Part shown: one piece after another, positions 31,919 to 43,535 of the stretch
Numbering within the stretch: position 1 is the stretch's first letter
Layout: each line of letters begins with the position of its first letter
Origin: Diospyros lotus
Taxonomy: Eukaryota; Streptophyta; Magnoliopsida; Ericales; Ebenaceae
Direction: 5' to 3'
Length of the DNA: 64,000 bases
Assembly (NCBI RefSeq): GCF_014633365.1
Contig: NC_068352.1
Location: 21,795,310-21,859,309, forward strand
Translations under genes and position numbers: made by a program
The notes under the pieces: generated by a model
Database searches by the model: none
What the model was told of the DNA's origin: nothing
What the model saw: only the letters and a program-made list of their open reading frames with translations

Positions 31919-33508
31919 GGAATAATGACCAGGGCGTCCCGGCATCAATATTGTAACAATGTGGCATTCATATCAAAAGTTGAGCCAACTTGCGTAGATC
32001 AAGCCTTAGAAGATGAGTTTTGCATTAAGGCTATGCAAGAAGAATTAGATCAATTCAAAAAAAATGAAGAATGACAATTAGTTCCTAGATTCAAAGATAA
32101 ATCTATAATAGGAACCAAATGGGTTTTCAAGAATAAATTAGATGAAAATGGAAATATAATAAGAAACAAGGCAAGGCTTGTAGCCAAAGGATATTGCTAA
32201 GAGCAAGGCATCGATTTTGAAGAATTTTTTGCCCCCGTAGCTAGGATAGAAGCAATCAGGATGCTTTTAGCGTTTGCCTCTCACATGAATTTCATGTTAT
32301 ATCAAATGGATGTGAAGAGTGCATTCTTAAATGGCTACATAAATTAAGAGGTTTATGTGAGACAACCTCCCGGTTTTGAGGATCCTCATTTAGAGGACCA
32401 TGTGTATAGATTAAAAAAGGCCTTATATGGTCTCAAACAAGCTCCTAGAGCATGGTATAAAAGATTGAGTAAATTTCTTATTGAGAAAGGTTTTTCAAGA
32501 GAAAAAGTTGACACAACCCTATTCATAAAACATGAGGAATCCAATATAATAATAGTTCAAATATATGTAGATGATATAATATTTGGAGGAACAAGTGAAA
32601 AGCTTTGCAAAGATTTTGCAAATTTAATGACTAGTGAATTTGAGATGAGTCTCATGGGAGAACTCACATATTTTCTAGGTCTCCAAATAAAACAATCAAA
32701 AGAAGGAATCTTTGTCTATCAAGCAAAATATATCAAAGAAATGTTAAAGAAATTTGGGATGGAAAATGCTAAAGCAATAGGCACACCTATGAGTACATCC
32801 ACAAAATTAGATAAAGATGATCAAGGGATAAGTGTGGATCAAAAACTCTATAGGAGTATGATAAGGTCATTACTTTATCTAACGGCAAATAGACTCGATA
32901 TCATGTTTAGTGTATGCTTATGTGCAAGATTTCAATCAAATCCCAAAGAATCTCATGTATTGGCAGTTAAAAGAATTTTCAAATACTTAATTGGAACCCA
33001 AGATGTAGGTTTATGGTATTCAAATGGGGATAATTTTGATTTGATTGGATATTCCAATGCGGACTTTGCAGGTTGTAAAGTAGACCGTAAGAGCACTTCT
33101 GAAACTTGTTAATTGTTAGGAAACAAGTTGGTTTCATGGTTCTCAAAGAAACAAAATTCGATAGCATTATCTGCTGAAGCTGAATATATAGCTGCCGGTA
33201 GTTGTTGTGCTCAAGTTCTTTGGATTCACCAAGAACTATAATATTTTAGAATAAATTTTAAGCAAACCCCTATTCGATGTGATAATACCAGTGCAATTAA
33301 TCTCTCTAAGAATCCAGTGTTGCATTCAAGAACAAAGCATATAGAGGTTAGACATCATTTCCTTAGGGACCATGTTTAAAATCAAGAAATATCTCTTGAG
33401 TTTGTCCCAACAGAATTACAATTAGCAAATATTTTTACAAAACCATTGCCACAAGAAAGATTTGATTTTATTTGGAGGGAATTAGGGATAATAAATCCCT
33501 TTGGGTAA
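31919..33508 (+). pseudogene. reverse transcriptase and RNase H of element A
   Basis: Copia reverse transcriptase with [45 protein letters not shown] and the catalytic [11 protein letters not shown]; the long open piece is 32357-33112. RNase H follows, with [23 protein letters not shown] and the TKPLPQERF end. Stops break it near 32074, 32200, 32346 and 33110. The final stop is at 33506-33508. Confidence 0.9.
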
Positions 33509-33626
33509 CTTAGAATATTAAAAAATAAATAAATAAATAATAAAATAAAAATAATTAAATAATTTAAAAAAATGGGTAGACCTAGATAAGGTCAAACCCC
33601 CTCTCTGTTCTTCCTTCTCTTACCCG

Positions 33627-33670
<44 letters not shown>

Positions 33671-34211
33671 TCTCACTCTTTGTCTCATCTATTTTTTCCT
33701 CTCGTCGTCATCTTCGGTATCTCCTTCGTACGCCGTCGTCTCTCTATCGTGCAGCCAATCGGATCCACGATAAGTCTATGTTCATTTTTTTTCATTTTTT
33801 CGTTGTTTCTTCATGTATTTCGAATTTCATGGTTATTCGTTGTTCATTTTTTCTTTTGTCTTTGTGTTTGTGTTTTTTTTCTTGTTCTTGTTAGGGTTTG
33901 TGTGCTCCACTATCCCCAACCCCCAAATCCTCCAAACCTTCATGCGGTGCTTGATCAAAACGCTCGCCCTCGTTCTTGCCTGATCAAAACCCTCGCTCTC
34001 GCTCTTGCATATCGCTGCTCTGTTACTATCTACCTCTCTCTTGCTCTCACCCTTGCCCTCTTGCTCTTATCCTCACCTTCACCCTCGTCCTCGACCTTTC
34101 GCCTCTGCTAAACGATACCCCAAAAGCAGTGGCAAGTCATTGTTTTTTTTTTAAAAAAAAAATTAATAATAATAATAAATAAATTCAAAAAAAAAGAAAA
34201 ACTAAAATATC
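33509..34211 (+). other. foreign segment after pol in element A, leader-like
   Basis: Holds a (TC)18 run at 33631-33666, then a pyrimidine-rich stretch with GTCGTC and CTCTCTATCG words, a T-rich stretch possibly read as an intron (donor-like AAGTCTATG near 33772, acceptor-like TTGTTAG near 33893), and an A-rich end before the LBD start. This composition looks like a plant 5' leader and not like retrotransposon pol. Confidence 0.4.
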
Positions 34212-34577
34212 ATGTCAGGACCCGGTTCTCCGTGCGATGACAATAAAGTATTAAGAAGAAAATGTATTCAATCATGTGTCTTTACCCCTTACTTCTGTTA
34301 TGAAGAAGGATCTTCTGATTTTGTAGCTATCCATAAAGTTTTTGGTGCCAGTAATGCCTTAAAACTACTAGACCAGCTTCCAATTAGTGACCGTAATGGG
34401 GTTGTTGCTACACTCTTGTACGAAGCTCAAGCTAGGCTTCAAGATCCTATCTACGGTTGTGTTTCCTACATTTTTTCCCTCCAACAGCAGATCATCGATC
34501 TTCAATTTCATTTAACTTTATTAGAGGAATTACTATTTGCAAATTTTTATGTAAACCCTCTAAATGTTCAAAATTAG
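34212..34577 (+). CDS. LOB-domain (LBD/AS2 family) fragment captured in element A
   Basis: A 121-residue open frame. It matches the LOB domain of LBD transcription factors: an N-terminal Cys block with KVLRRKC and SCVFTPYF, then the GAS block with [14 protein letters not shown] and [11 protein letters not shown], then the coiled-coil LQQQIIDLQ. The class IA subgroup (LBD16/18/29 type) starts with a similar SGPGSPC. The zinc-type motif C-x2-C-x6-C-x3-C is damaged: the second Cys is Asn ([11 protein letters not shown]). After the stop, the frame of 34590-34830 still reads as an LBD-like acidic C-terminus with two stops. It lies in the sense strand of element A between pol and the 3' LTR. LBD proteins control lateral organ and root development; this copy is probably not functional in DNA binding. 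Confidence 0.85.
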   Translation: MSGPGSPCDDNKVLRRKCIQSCVFTPYFCYEEGSSDFVAIHKVFGASNALKLLDQLPISDRNGVVATLLYEAQARLQDPIYGCVSYIFSLQQQIIDLQFHLTLLEELLFANFYVNPLNVQN

Positions 34578-34860
34578 TTTCAAACATAAACTAATTTAAA
34601 CACATATTATGACAATGAATCTTTCTTCATGGATAATCCAAACCTTATTTGGAATTTTGAAAACCCAATCATCCAAGAAGAAAATATGTCGTTTTCTTAT
34701 TTTTAAGAGACTAGTTTGCAACTTTACCCAGTTGAAACTAACAGCAGCCAATGGCCAGTCTCAGCTGATATCGATGAACTTGGATCAGTCGTGTTCGGCA
34801 ACCAGCATCAGCATTGAGCATCGACGGAATCCAAAGCTATCAACGTGGGTCACTTAAATT
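34578..34860 (+). pseudogene. decayed C-terminal tail of the captured LBD sequence
   Basis: In the frame passing 34611 the text reads MDNPNLIWNFENPIIQEEN and later SSQWPVSADIDELGSVVFG, an acidic, Asn/Ser-rich tail of the sort found after LOB domains. Stops near 34705 and 34815 interrupt it. Confidence 0.5.
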
Positions 34861-35419
34861 ACTGTTTTGTAGATTTTGTAATGTTATTGTATCCCTTGAT
34901 TATTTTATAATTTTTTTTATATTGTGTAATCTTGGATTATACTCGATATTGTGGATTATACTCGATATATTTCTCTCATGAGCTATATTGTTTATATATC
35001 TTTATTCTCTCAACTCACAATGACTTTTTGATTATGGCAAAAAAAGGGAGAAGAATGAAAATTTATGTATGAGAGTGTCTTGTAATTTTAAGTTGTAAAT
35101 ATTTTTATATGGGAGAAAAGAATGTATGATATTTTTTTTTATTGAGGTAAGGAAATTATATATTTGAGAGATAGGAAATCAATTTAGGCATTCAAGACAA
35201 GCAGGTGCAATCAAGACAATCAAGTTTGCTTCTTAAAACTCTTAAAAATATATATATATATATATTTTATCTATTAAATTATATCAAAAATAATTTTATA
35301 CTACTAGTATTTTTGATAGGAAGAGCTTATAGTATAAAATTAAGGGGGAATTCAAAAATATTTTATCAAATTAATTATCTTATAAATCATGTTTTTGTCA
35401 TCATAAAAAATGGAGAGAA
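34861..35419 (+). other. AT-rich stretch before the 3' LTR of element A, with polypurine tract
   Basis: No gene. The last bases AAAAAATGGAGAGAA (35405-35419) form the likely polypurine tract. A second purine word TTAAGGGGGAA lies at about 35340-35350. Confidence 0.6.
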
Positions 35420-36779
35420 TGTTGAGCCAACTTGTTCATATTAATTAAATTTTGATGATTAACAAAAAGAGAATTTTTAATATATAAATATAGTATTTTT
35501 AGTGATTAATAAAAAGAGTATTTTTATTAAATATATTAATTATAGTATCGAATTATGTTTAATTAATTTATAAAATATTTTTCATGACATGTGTATTATC
35601 AAAAATATTATTTTCTATTAATAATATTTTTTTATAATTTTTAGATTAATTTATAAAATATTTTTCATAGTATATGCATTACAAAAAATATTATTTTCTA
35701 TTAAAAATATATATTTTTAATTTAATTTATTAAACATTTTTTATAAGTGTATGTATTTTTAAAAATGTTATTTTCCATTAAAATTATTTTTCAAAGTATT
35801 TCTAAAATGTATAAAAAAATAATTTTACGAAATTTGGGCCAAAAAATTAATTTTTCACTATTGCTACAGTACCGCTACAGTGCCCCTCCAACGGTCAGAA
35901 TTTTGACTGTTGCTATAGCACACATTACCGTTGTTACAGTGAACTTGACCGTTGCTACAGTGCTGCTACAGTAATTTCCATAATGTTTATAAATAGCTCT
36001 AAATTCATTTTGGAGAGTATTCTTTGCTCATATTGTCTATCCAAAACACTCAAAAGCTCTCAAGCTAATTTCCAAATATTTCAAAGCTCTTAAAGATTTA
36101 TTGCACATCCACCGAAGAGCCATAAGGCAAGAGGAGAAAAAAAGATCGTAAAGCCGAATCCAATATTCTCCATTCAAACTGAGGTCACAATTTATTTATT
36201 TATTTAATTATTATTACCTTGTATATTTTGTGTTTAATTGCTTATTTGTGTCAAAGTATGAACAATTATTTGTGAACAATTAAATTATCATTGTCGAATG
36301 AATAGGTTTCCTAGAACCGTTAAAATCTAGGTGATTATAGTTTCCAAGGTAAGCTAGAGAGAAAACCTTAGTGTTTGTGGTTTTCCTAGAACCCGTTGTA
36401 ATCTAAGAGTGCAGTTAGTTTCCAATGTGAGATATTGTGAAAACCTTGGTGAGATTAGTGAAACCCTAAGGGTGGTTGAGACCTTGGAAGAGTGGAGTAG
36501 GTGTGGAGACACCGAACCATTATAAATTGTCTTGTGCCTTATTTATTTATTCTTGCTATATCTTGCGGCTTGCAATTTATTTATCTCAAACTCACATATA
36601 TATATATATAGTTATAAAATGTTAATTTGTTTAAAATTAAATAACAAGAATTGAATTAAAGAAAATAATTTATATATTCTTAGAGAAAATAAATAATCAA
36701 TAATATTTATTAAAAGGAAAAAAAAATTTAAACACTCAATTCACCCCCTCTTGAGTGGCCATACCTTAAGGGACCAACT
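35420..36779 (+). repeat. 3' LTR of element A
   Basis: About 1,360 bp, starts TGTTGAGCCAACTTG. TATAAATA at 35988-35995. It ends GGGACCAACTA where the 5' LTR has GGGACCAACA, so its last bases are altered. The next bases (AGACA) do not match the 5' flank (GCACA). Confidence 0.85.
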
Positions 36780-37869
36780 AAGACATCAATCTCTCTTATG
36801 ACTTGGATGTACACAACACAAGCTTGCTTGGGTTTGTGGAGCCTCTTCACCTATGTTGTTGTTGGACTACGACAATTAAAATTTGTTTGTTTTGGGGAAA
36901 GTCAGTGAGCAGTCGAGAAAGGAGTTATGCTACTTATACCTCATTTTTGTACATTTTGGACTACACAAAGGGGTATTATGATCAAAATACCCCTCACCTC
37001 TATACGCCTCATAAGAGACTTTTTTTGTCATTGGTAGGTAGCCCAATGTGTACACAAAGATGTACCAATAGCATTTTTAGTCGAGAGAGTGGGAGGCGTC
37101 TATCAGCCTTCTTGCTAGATTCAACATCACTGAATGAGGAAACCGTTAAGGGTGAATTCGGTTCGTTGGACTGAAAAGAGCTCGATTCGTTGGCTGGCAA
37201 AGCTGTAGGGAACTGGAAGAATGAGGAATATTGCGATGGTTTAGGAGACTCCCCATCTCAAGAACAGGTCTGCAAGATAAAAAATAGTCAAAAGGCATGC
37301 GGGGATTTTTCTCGTATAGGCCCTCCGATGTTTAAGTAAGACTAGGTCATGGTGGTAGTGCAGGATGCAACAACCATTAAATGTAAGGATGTCGTGATAA
37401 AGATGTATGTTGGTCAAACATGGAGCTTGCTATTGATAGCTTGCTCTTTGGTTCTTATTCATACTTATGCTTGCTTGCTTGTACGGGCTTATCTCACTTG
37501 TTGCCACTTGACTTCAACTCCCCCCCTTCCAAAAAAAAGTTAGGGGTCGATGGCTATTTATAAGCACTGAGCGTGATAGGGACATATGATATGCACGTGC
37601 GAGTGTGTGATGTGTTTTCCCATGAAAGTGTGGTGTTTCTCCCATCACACACAATGTTATCCCATGGTTAAAATCGAAAAAAGGCCTCAAGAGAAACCCT
37701 CCCCGGGTATGAAAGGTTCCTTGGAGAAAAAAAGGCCTACAACAGACAGGCCATGTTGTTGGGGAACAACGCGGGGTAGTGCTAGTGAGAGATGTGTCCC
37801 CCTAAATTCCTCTTGGGTTCACCAAGCGGAGACCTAGCCATGCAGGTCCGAGAAGCTGGCCCTGAACAG
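36780..37869. other. region right of element A, nothing recognised
   Basis: A plus-strand frame at 36803-37174 (123 residues) has no familiar motif. The text near 37560-37700 has repeated CCCATG/CACAC words. Likely transposon debris. Confidence 0.4.
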
Positions 37870-38562
37870 ATGGTGGTTTCCTAGGGAGAATTGCTTTGGC
37901 CTTGCGAGAGTCTTCCCGAGAAGATAGCTCCTTTCAAGATTACCGACCTACTAGTTATTTTAGGAAGATTCTTCTTTGGAGGTTATGCCACACCAATGAC
38001 TCCTCACTATTTGTTCCGACTGAAAGTCGAGGGAAAGAGTACACTGGATGGGGGAGTCATTTCGAAAAAGCCAAGACTTGCCTCGAGCACATGCCTGAGC
38101 CAGAAAGGAAGAGGGGATAAATGCCATTGGCCCAGTAGAAGAGTGCGAGATGATCGTTTAGGAAAGAAATTGAGAGTGTTCTCAAAAAGGACGTAAAAAG
38201 TGACTGAAAGGAGTGCACGTGCAATGATGACATGTAAATTTGGCTTATGGATGTGAAAGTCTATAAATAGCCAGTGCCCCCGAGGGTCCCCATTGTTCCT
38301 CCACATTACTGAAGTCCTTGTGTGCTAGATTCGTCCTAAAGAACCTTGTTTTTCGAGGAGAGCTCGCACTTACCCAGGGAGCAACAATCACTCAACTCAA
38401 CTCTTCTCGAAAGAGCTGTCTTGCTACCAAACAACACGTTATCCTTGATTTAAGAGAGATGGATCGCTTGAGAATATTAATTTCGAAAGAGCAGATTGTT
38501 GAGAGACGTGCTTGTGAGGTCCGAGAGCATGAGATGCAAGCAAAGGCTGCTGGAGATGTAGG

Positions 38563-38836
38563 CAGTGCCGGCCCAAGGCATAAGCCACTAAGGCTTATGC
38601 TTAGGGCCCCCCAAAAATTTGGGGCCCCCAACCAACAGCAGAGAACAAAGCACTCCCAAAAAAATACTCCCCCCAAAGAAAAATAAACAAACAACAAAGC
38701 ACCCTAAAAAAAATTGCCCCCCTACCCCCCCACCAAAAAAAAAAAATTGGGGGCCCCCAAAAAATACACCATGCCACCCTCCCCTAAAAAAAATTTATCA
38801 TCACCTAAGGCCCTACTAGGCCTTGGGCCAGCCCTG
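38563..38836. mobile_element. non-autonomous hAT element, 274 bp
   Basis: Terminal inverted repeats CAGTGCCGGCCCAAGGC and (reversed) CAGGGCTGGCCCAAGGC. An 8-bp flank GATGTAGG / AATGTAGG (38555-38562 and 38837-38844) differs at one base. The middle is rich in A and C runs. Confidence 0.8.
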
Positions 38837-39284
38837 AATGTAGGATCTGAGAACCTTTTGGAAAGATGAGGTAAGAAAGCAAGTTACGAAGCTAGTCCTT
38901 CAAGCTAGCCAGCATCGATTCGCCTGCCACCATCTCCACAACCATTGGAGGAGGTTTGCAGAATAACCGCAAGGTATTGTTGCCTTTGCGGAGCAACTAG
39001 AATCAGGTATAGAGGAGGTGTTGATACAGCCTGATACAAGGATGACGAACAAGTACCAACCCTTCTAAACTGCTAACAACCTTTCTCGCTAACTAAAGCG
39101 TCGCGAGAAGAAGGTGCCAGTTTGCTAGAGTTAGAAGATCCCCATCTGCACACTATTGTGGCAAGGTTGCCCTCTATGTAGGGGGAGATGACCTTAACAA
39201 ACAGTCGTCGATTGTGCGGTAAGAATTTTTGGACCTATCCCGAGTTGTTAGACACAAATTCAGTAGCTAACCTGGGGGTTAGGG

Positions 39285-39995
39285 TAGATGTGTCAAAAAG
39301 GCCGGCCCGAGTCGGCCCACAGGCTTTTTAAACAACCCGGGCCCGGGCCCTTTTGCCATGGATAGGGCCCAGCCCGGACCACGGCCAGGGGGGCCGAGCC
39401 GGGCCTAGTAAGCCCGACCCTTTTTTTCTTTTCTTTTTTAAATAATTTTTTAAAGATAATGCATATAATATATACATATATAAATATCAAAATAATACAT
39501 ATATAAAAATCAATTCTTTTCTTTTAAAAATATTTTCTATCTTAATTCTTAAGTTTTAAATATTATTTCATCATTTTATATTTCAAAATTCTATATGCCT
39601 TATAAATTTTCTTGTGAATTGATATGAAAAATAATGTACATATGAAAATGAGAGTGTTTATTTATAATTTAAATATATAAAAAATTTTAAATAAATTGAT
39701 GGTTATTATTTATAAATATTGCGAAATGTAATTTTTTTAGTATCTAATATCAATAATTATTAAAGAATAACAAAATTAAAAAACAAATGAGTAAGGGCCT
39801 AACTGAGTAGCCCATAAGGGCCTCATGGGCCCGGCCCATAAGAGCCCAACAGGCTGGGCCCAATGGGCCACGGGCCGGGCTGGGCCGGGGGCCTAATTTC
39901 TTTGTCGAGCCCGACCCCCTATGGGGGCCAGGCTCGGCCCGGCCTGTTTGAACAGTAACGGGCCGGGCTTTGGCCCGGCCCTTTTGACACCTCTA
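39285..39995. mobile_element. non-autonomous hAT element, 711 bp
   Basis: Inverted ends TAGATGTGTCAAAAAGGCCG and (reversed) TAGAGGTGTCAAAAGGGCCG. GC-rich terminal blocks of GGCCCGGGCC words surround an AT-rich centre. The 8-bp flanks GGTTAGGG and GATTGGGG agree at six positions. Confidence 0.75.
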
Positions 39996-40071
39996 GATTG
40001 GGGCGAGGTTGATCTATTCGACCATCCTACCTCAGGATGAAACGAGATTCTTTAGCCAAGTTCCTGAGGAT

Positions 40072-40236
40072 CAGGGGCAGATTTAGGGGGGCAGGCACGG
40101 GCTGCAACCCCCCTCCCCCCAGATTTATTAGGCATAGTTAGGACCCCCTCTCTCCAGCCTCATTAATGGCTTATGGATCTGGGGGCTAGCCCTCCCCCAG
40201 ATCTGTTCCTCCCAGATCTGTTCCTAGATCCGCCTG
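40072..40236. mobile_element. tiny hAT element, 165 bp, exact 8-bp duplication
   Basis: Ends CAGGGGCAGATTTAGG and (reversed) CAGGCGGATCTAGG, flanked by CTGAGGAT at 40064-40071 and 40237-40244. The surrounding coiled-coil frame resumes across it. Confidence 0.85.
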
Positions 40237-40960
40237 CTGAGGATGTTGACCAAGTTAAACACCTGTTGGCTGAGGTAAGAGCTCCGCGTTCTTTGATTCA
40301 GAACTATTTGGGGACCTGCCCTTGACACGATCGCTTACGTTTTGCAAGGTGTTCATGCAATGGTGGTGGCGAACCTGGTTAACTGCTCTCACCTCAAAGA
40401 AGGCGCCTTTGAGGCCAGGATGCGGGAGCACGAGGAGGAGAATTGGTAGTAAGAGTGTCGCCGGCTCAAGACTCGCATCTGCAATTTGGAAAATGAGAAG
40501 GATTAGCTCCATGGCCTCGCAGCAGAAAATAAGGAACTAAAGGTAAAGGTTATGTCCCTGGAGGATAAGCTTGAAAGAATAAGGAGCATTGAGGAGACAT
40601 AGAGGGCGGTGTTGGAAGGCGTGCAAGAGTCCTACATCACTCTTGCTTAGGATAACTGGATCTAAGAGGAGCTAAGGTACTGGCATGAGGAGAACGCGCA
40701 TCTGCAATCTCGCGTTCAAGAGGCGCAATGTCCCTTTCGAGATAGGGACGTGGCAACCATTCATTCCTAAGCTTTCAAGGAATATCGGCTTTTGCAACAC
40801 AGCCATAGAAGAAAGGAGTTATATTCTCGTAGCTTTGTGAAGCGAGGATTTTACAAGGCTCAAAGTTTACTGGAAATGACGCGTCTCGTGGAGGCGTTTC
40901 CTAAGCTAGTCTTTACTGATGAGGTCGCGAGAATGGAGGCTCCGGACTAAAGAATATACA

Positions 40961-42200
40961 ATCCAGATTCCCTTGCCCCTGAAGAGGTTCTCGCAATGGA
41001 TACACAGGAAGATCTAACGAACCTATCAAGACTATGGAGTCCGCACATGCTAGAGCCTAACCTCACTCGAGAGCTTTCGGGGCCTCCCGGAGAAGGTCAA
41101 TCTGGGAATCAAGTCAGGGCCTTTGATGCGGCCACCAATTTCTTTGACATGTTTTTTTTCAGCACCTTAGAATAGGCACCCCTTGCGGGTATTTTTGATC
41201 AGATAGGAAATTTTTTTATTAACTGTACTTGGGGAAAACACAGTGAATGAATCCAAAATTTTTTAGTACAAAGGAATTGCTCCTAAGTGTACATGACTTG
41301 TGCAAGTGTTGCATGAATGCAAAATGCTAGTAAGGTAAAAAGCGGGGTAAGGGTACTTGGCACTTGATTTACCATCTAGTACTTTCCAAAACCTACCAAA
41401 CCATAGAGGTTAGGGTAAAGAGTATGGAAAGGCTGGGTTTGAGCGATTCCTTACCTTTATATGGCGTATGAGTCACTATAAGGCATGCTTATTACCATTT
41501 CCCTGCCATGACAAAAACAACAACAATAAACAGAAAAATAGTGGCTCCCCAATGTGACTGATTCAAGCACACCGTCTGCCAATCCTTCTGTGGTTAAAAA
41601 GTTTAGGCATTTAAATATGAAAAACATCAGTTAGGAGAATTTGTCTCAAGTTATTGAACTTGGTCATAGTACGGTGAATCAAATTAGTCCTCCACTCAAT
41701 GTTGGAAAACATTTAATTCAATATAGAAGAATTCTACAATATGTTCCTTTAATAAGTAATACTTCTACTCAAGAATTTAGATTCTATGAAGAAATTAACC
41801 TTCCAAACTATCAGCAAACTAAGAGAGTACCAATTTCGACACCTGTGAATGGTATTTTCTTTCTAATGTGTTCAACTTTGAAAATTTTATTCTCTCCTTT
41901 TGTTATTAAGTTGTAAATTTCTTACAAATGTTTCTGCTGATGGAGTTACACTTGATAATGATAAAGGTAAATTTTAATTTGTATATGGCAACTAATCCGC
42001 CAAACTGTTTCATCTTTCTAAATGTTTTATCCTTCTAGATGTGCATTTTCTATTTAAAAGTTCTGTCTGATTTCCAAGACATGCAAACCAGACCTGAAAG
42101 CTTTGTTCATTTAGGTAAATTCACCTGACTATATCATATTCAATCGCATTAATTTTCTATTGATTCCGGTTAATCACTATGATAAATTTTCATTTTGTGA
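40961..42200. other. transposon debris, nothing assigned
   Basis: The plus-strand frame 41641-41916 (QFRFYEEINLP-like text) is unrecognised; it could belong to the Helitron relic to its right. Confidence 0.4.
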
Positions 42201-42204
42201 TATT

Positions 42205-43535
42205 TTCCGTATGTTCCTAGACATTGACGCATGGGACATTGGAGACCCAACATTTTCATGTAAATTTTGTGGTGCGAAAAGAGATCAAGGATCAAAAACC
42301 AAGAAAGCCTAAATTTTTGTTGTCTTGTATGCAAGGTAAAGTTCAGCTGCCTAACCTAAAAGATCCTCCACTAATTTTGAAAATGCTCATCTATGATAGA
42401 AATTAAAGAAGCACACACTTTCTAGAAAATATTAGAGCTTATAACATGATGTCTTCATTCACAAGGTGTGTTGAAACTCAGAATAGGTACTCTGATGACG
42501 CAATTGGGCAACCATGTTTCGGAAGCTCAAGCTATTTCAAGTAGCAATGTAGACAACTAGGTGTTGAATTCTCTGATATTGCTAACAACATTAGATATAA
42601 AATTGGCTTACTCTTTTCAGCAAAGACAACATCCCTTGGCCATATGTTTTGCTATGACAATAAACAAGAGCGAAGGACAATCGCTTTCTTGTGTCTATTT
42701 GTATCTTTCAAAATCAATTTTCAGTCATGGCCAACTCTATGTAGCAATATCTAGAGCAGAACTGGCCTTGGGCTAGGGCTATAGCCCGGGGCCCACAACT
42801 GAGGGGGGCCCAAAAATTTTTTTAAGCATATGTATATATGTGTATAAAATATTAAAAAAAAAAATGAACAAAAGAAGTTGCCGCCTATACCCTGGTAGCC
42901 CTAGCCTAAGGGTGGCTTTGTTGAAAAGGATATGTTAGAAAACATTAAATATGATAGTATAATTGATGATTTTACATCTAAAAGTGCAACATTAAGACAT
43001 TTTAAATGATGTTTTGTGATTGAGATTTCATTGCTATTTTTATTTTGTAAGTACATGTGATGATTGTTTTTGCTTCGATTAATTGTGGAGGATGAAAGGA
43101 ATGTTGATCAAATCAATAAATGCTTACAAATATTCGGAAAGAAGCATGTAAACTCAAATATATAGTTTTCATTTTTTAATGCAATGCTTATAATGCGAGG
43201 TACTCTTTTTCCTTCATTTAGTATTTTGTCCCATTAGATTTTTCCCAAATAAAGTTTTAATGAGGCCCTAAAGTATTTTTGCTTATCTTTTGTAAATTCT
43301 TATACTTTTAATAAAATTAATTAGTTAATAATTTTTATTTTTTTATATAATTTATATAAAATGACACACTTGAGAAAATTTGCCCAGGTCTTAGAAAACC
43401 CAGGACCAGCTTTGATCTAGAGTGACAATGAGAGCTGGTTTGAAAATCTTGATTTTGGACAAAAATGGTCAGACTGCTAACACTACGATCAATGTTGTGT
43501 TCAAGGAAGTATTGGACAACATAGCACAAGTATCT
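42205..43535 (+). pseudogene. Helitron replication/helicase protein relic, split by a hAT element
   Basis: Near 42229 the frame reads IGDPTFSCKFCGA, the C-x2-C block in Helitron proteins, then KVQLPNLKDPP and a block matching FLENIRAYN. From 42600 it reads FAMTINKSEGQSL, FSHGQLYVAISR, the C-terminal motifs of the PIF1-like helicase domain. The hAT element at 42757-43414 cuts the frame there, and after it the text continues with TMRAGLKILILDKNG and VVFKEVLDNI, the expected next block. Most of the rest of the protein is missing. Confidence 0.8.
42757..43414. mobile_element. hAT element inside the Helitron helicase, 658 bp
   Basis: Flanked by ATCTAGAG on both sides (42749-42756 and 43415-43422). 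Ends CAGAACTGGCCTTGGG and (reversed) CAAAGCTGGTCCTGGG agree at 12 of 16 positions. No transposase. Confidence 0.9.

Larger units (their letters stand above)
22119..36779 (+). mobile_element. element A: SIRE/Maximus-like copia retrotransposon with nested element B and an LBD fragment
   Basis: Long LTRs (22119-23494 and 35420-36779), initiator-Met primer site, gag, protease, integrase, reverse transcriptase and RNase H in copia order on the plus strand. Without the 5.3-kb element B the length is about 9.35 kb, normal for this lineage. The coding region is interrupted by many stops. Between RNase H (ends 33508) and the 3' LTR, where SIRE elements often carry an env-like frame, there is instead a 1.9-kb segment with a LOB-domain frame. 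No matching target duplication was found at the outer edges. Confidence 0.9.
37870..40960 (+). pseudogene. decayed coiled-coil protein of a plant transposon
   Basis: Pieces in shifting frames read as one protein: TPHYLFRLKVEG (about 38000), ISKEQIVERRACEVREHEMQ (38460-38540), EDVDQVKHLLAEVRAP (40245-40290) and a long helical stretch LAAENKELKVKVMSLEDKLE (40517-40576). Heptad-rich, Glu/Arg-rich text like this occurs in gag-like proteins of large plant LTR elements. Stops are frequent. Three hAT-type insertions interrupt it. I cannot assign a family. Confidence 0.45.

Noticed and set aside
33680..34182. ORFs of 143 and 68 residues upstream of the LBD fragment
   Set aside because: Leu/Ser/Phe-rich text from CT-rich sequence; no domain, better read as leader-like DNA.
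39293..39490. 65-residue minus-strand ORF
   Set aside because: Lies in the GC-rich terminal repeat of a hAT element.
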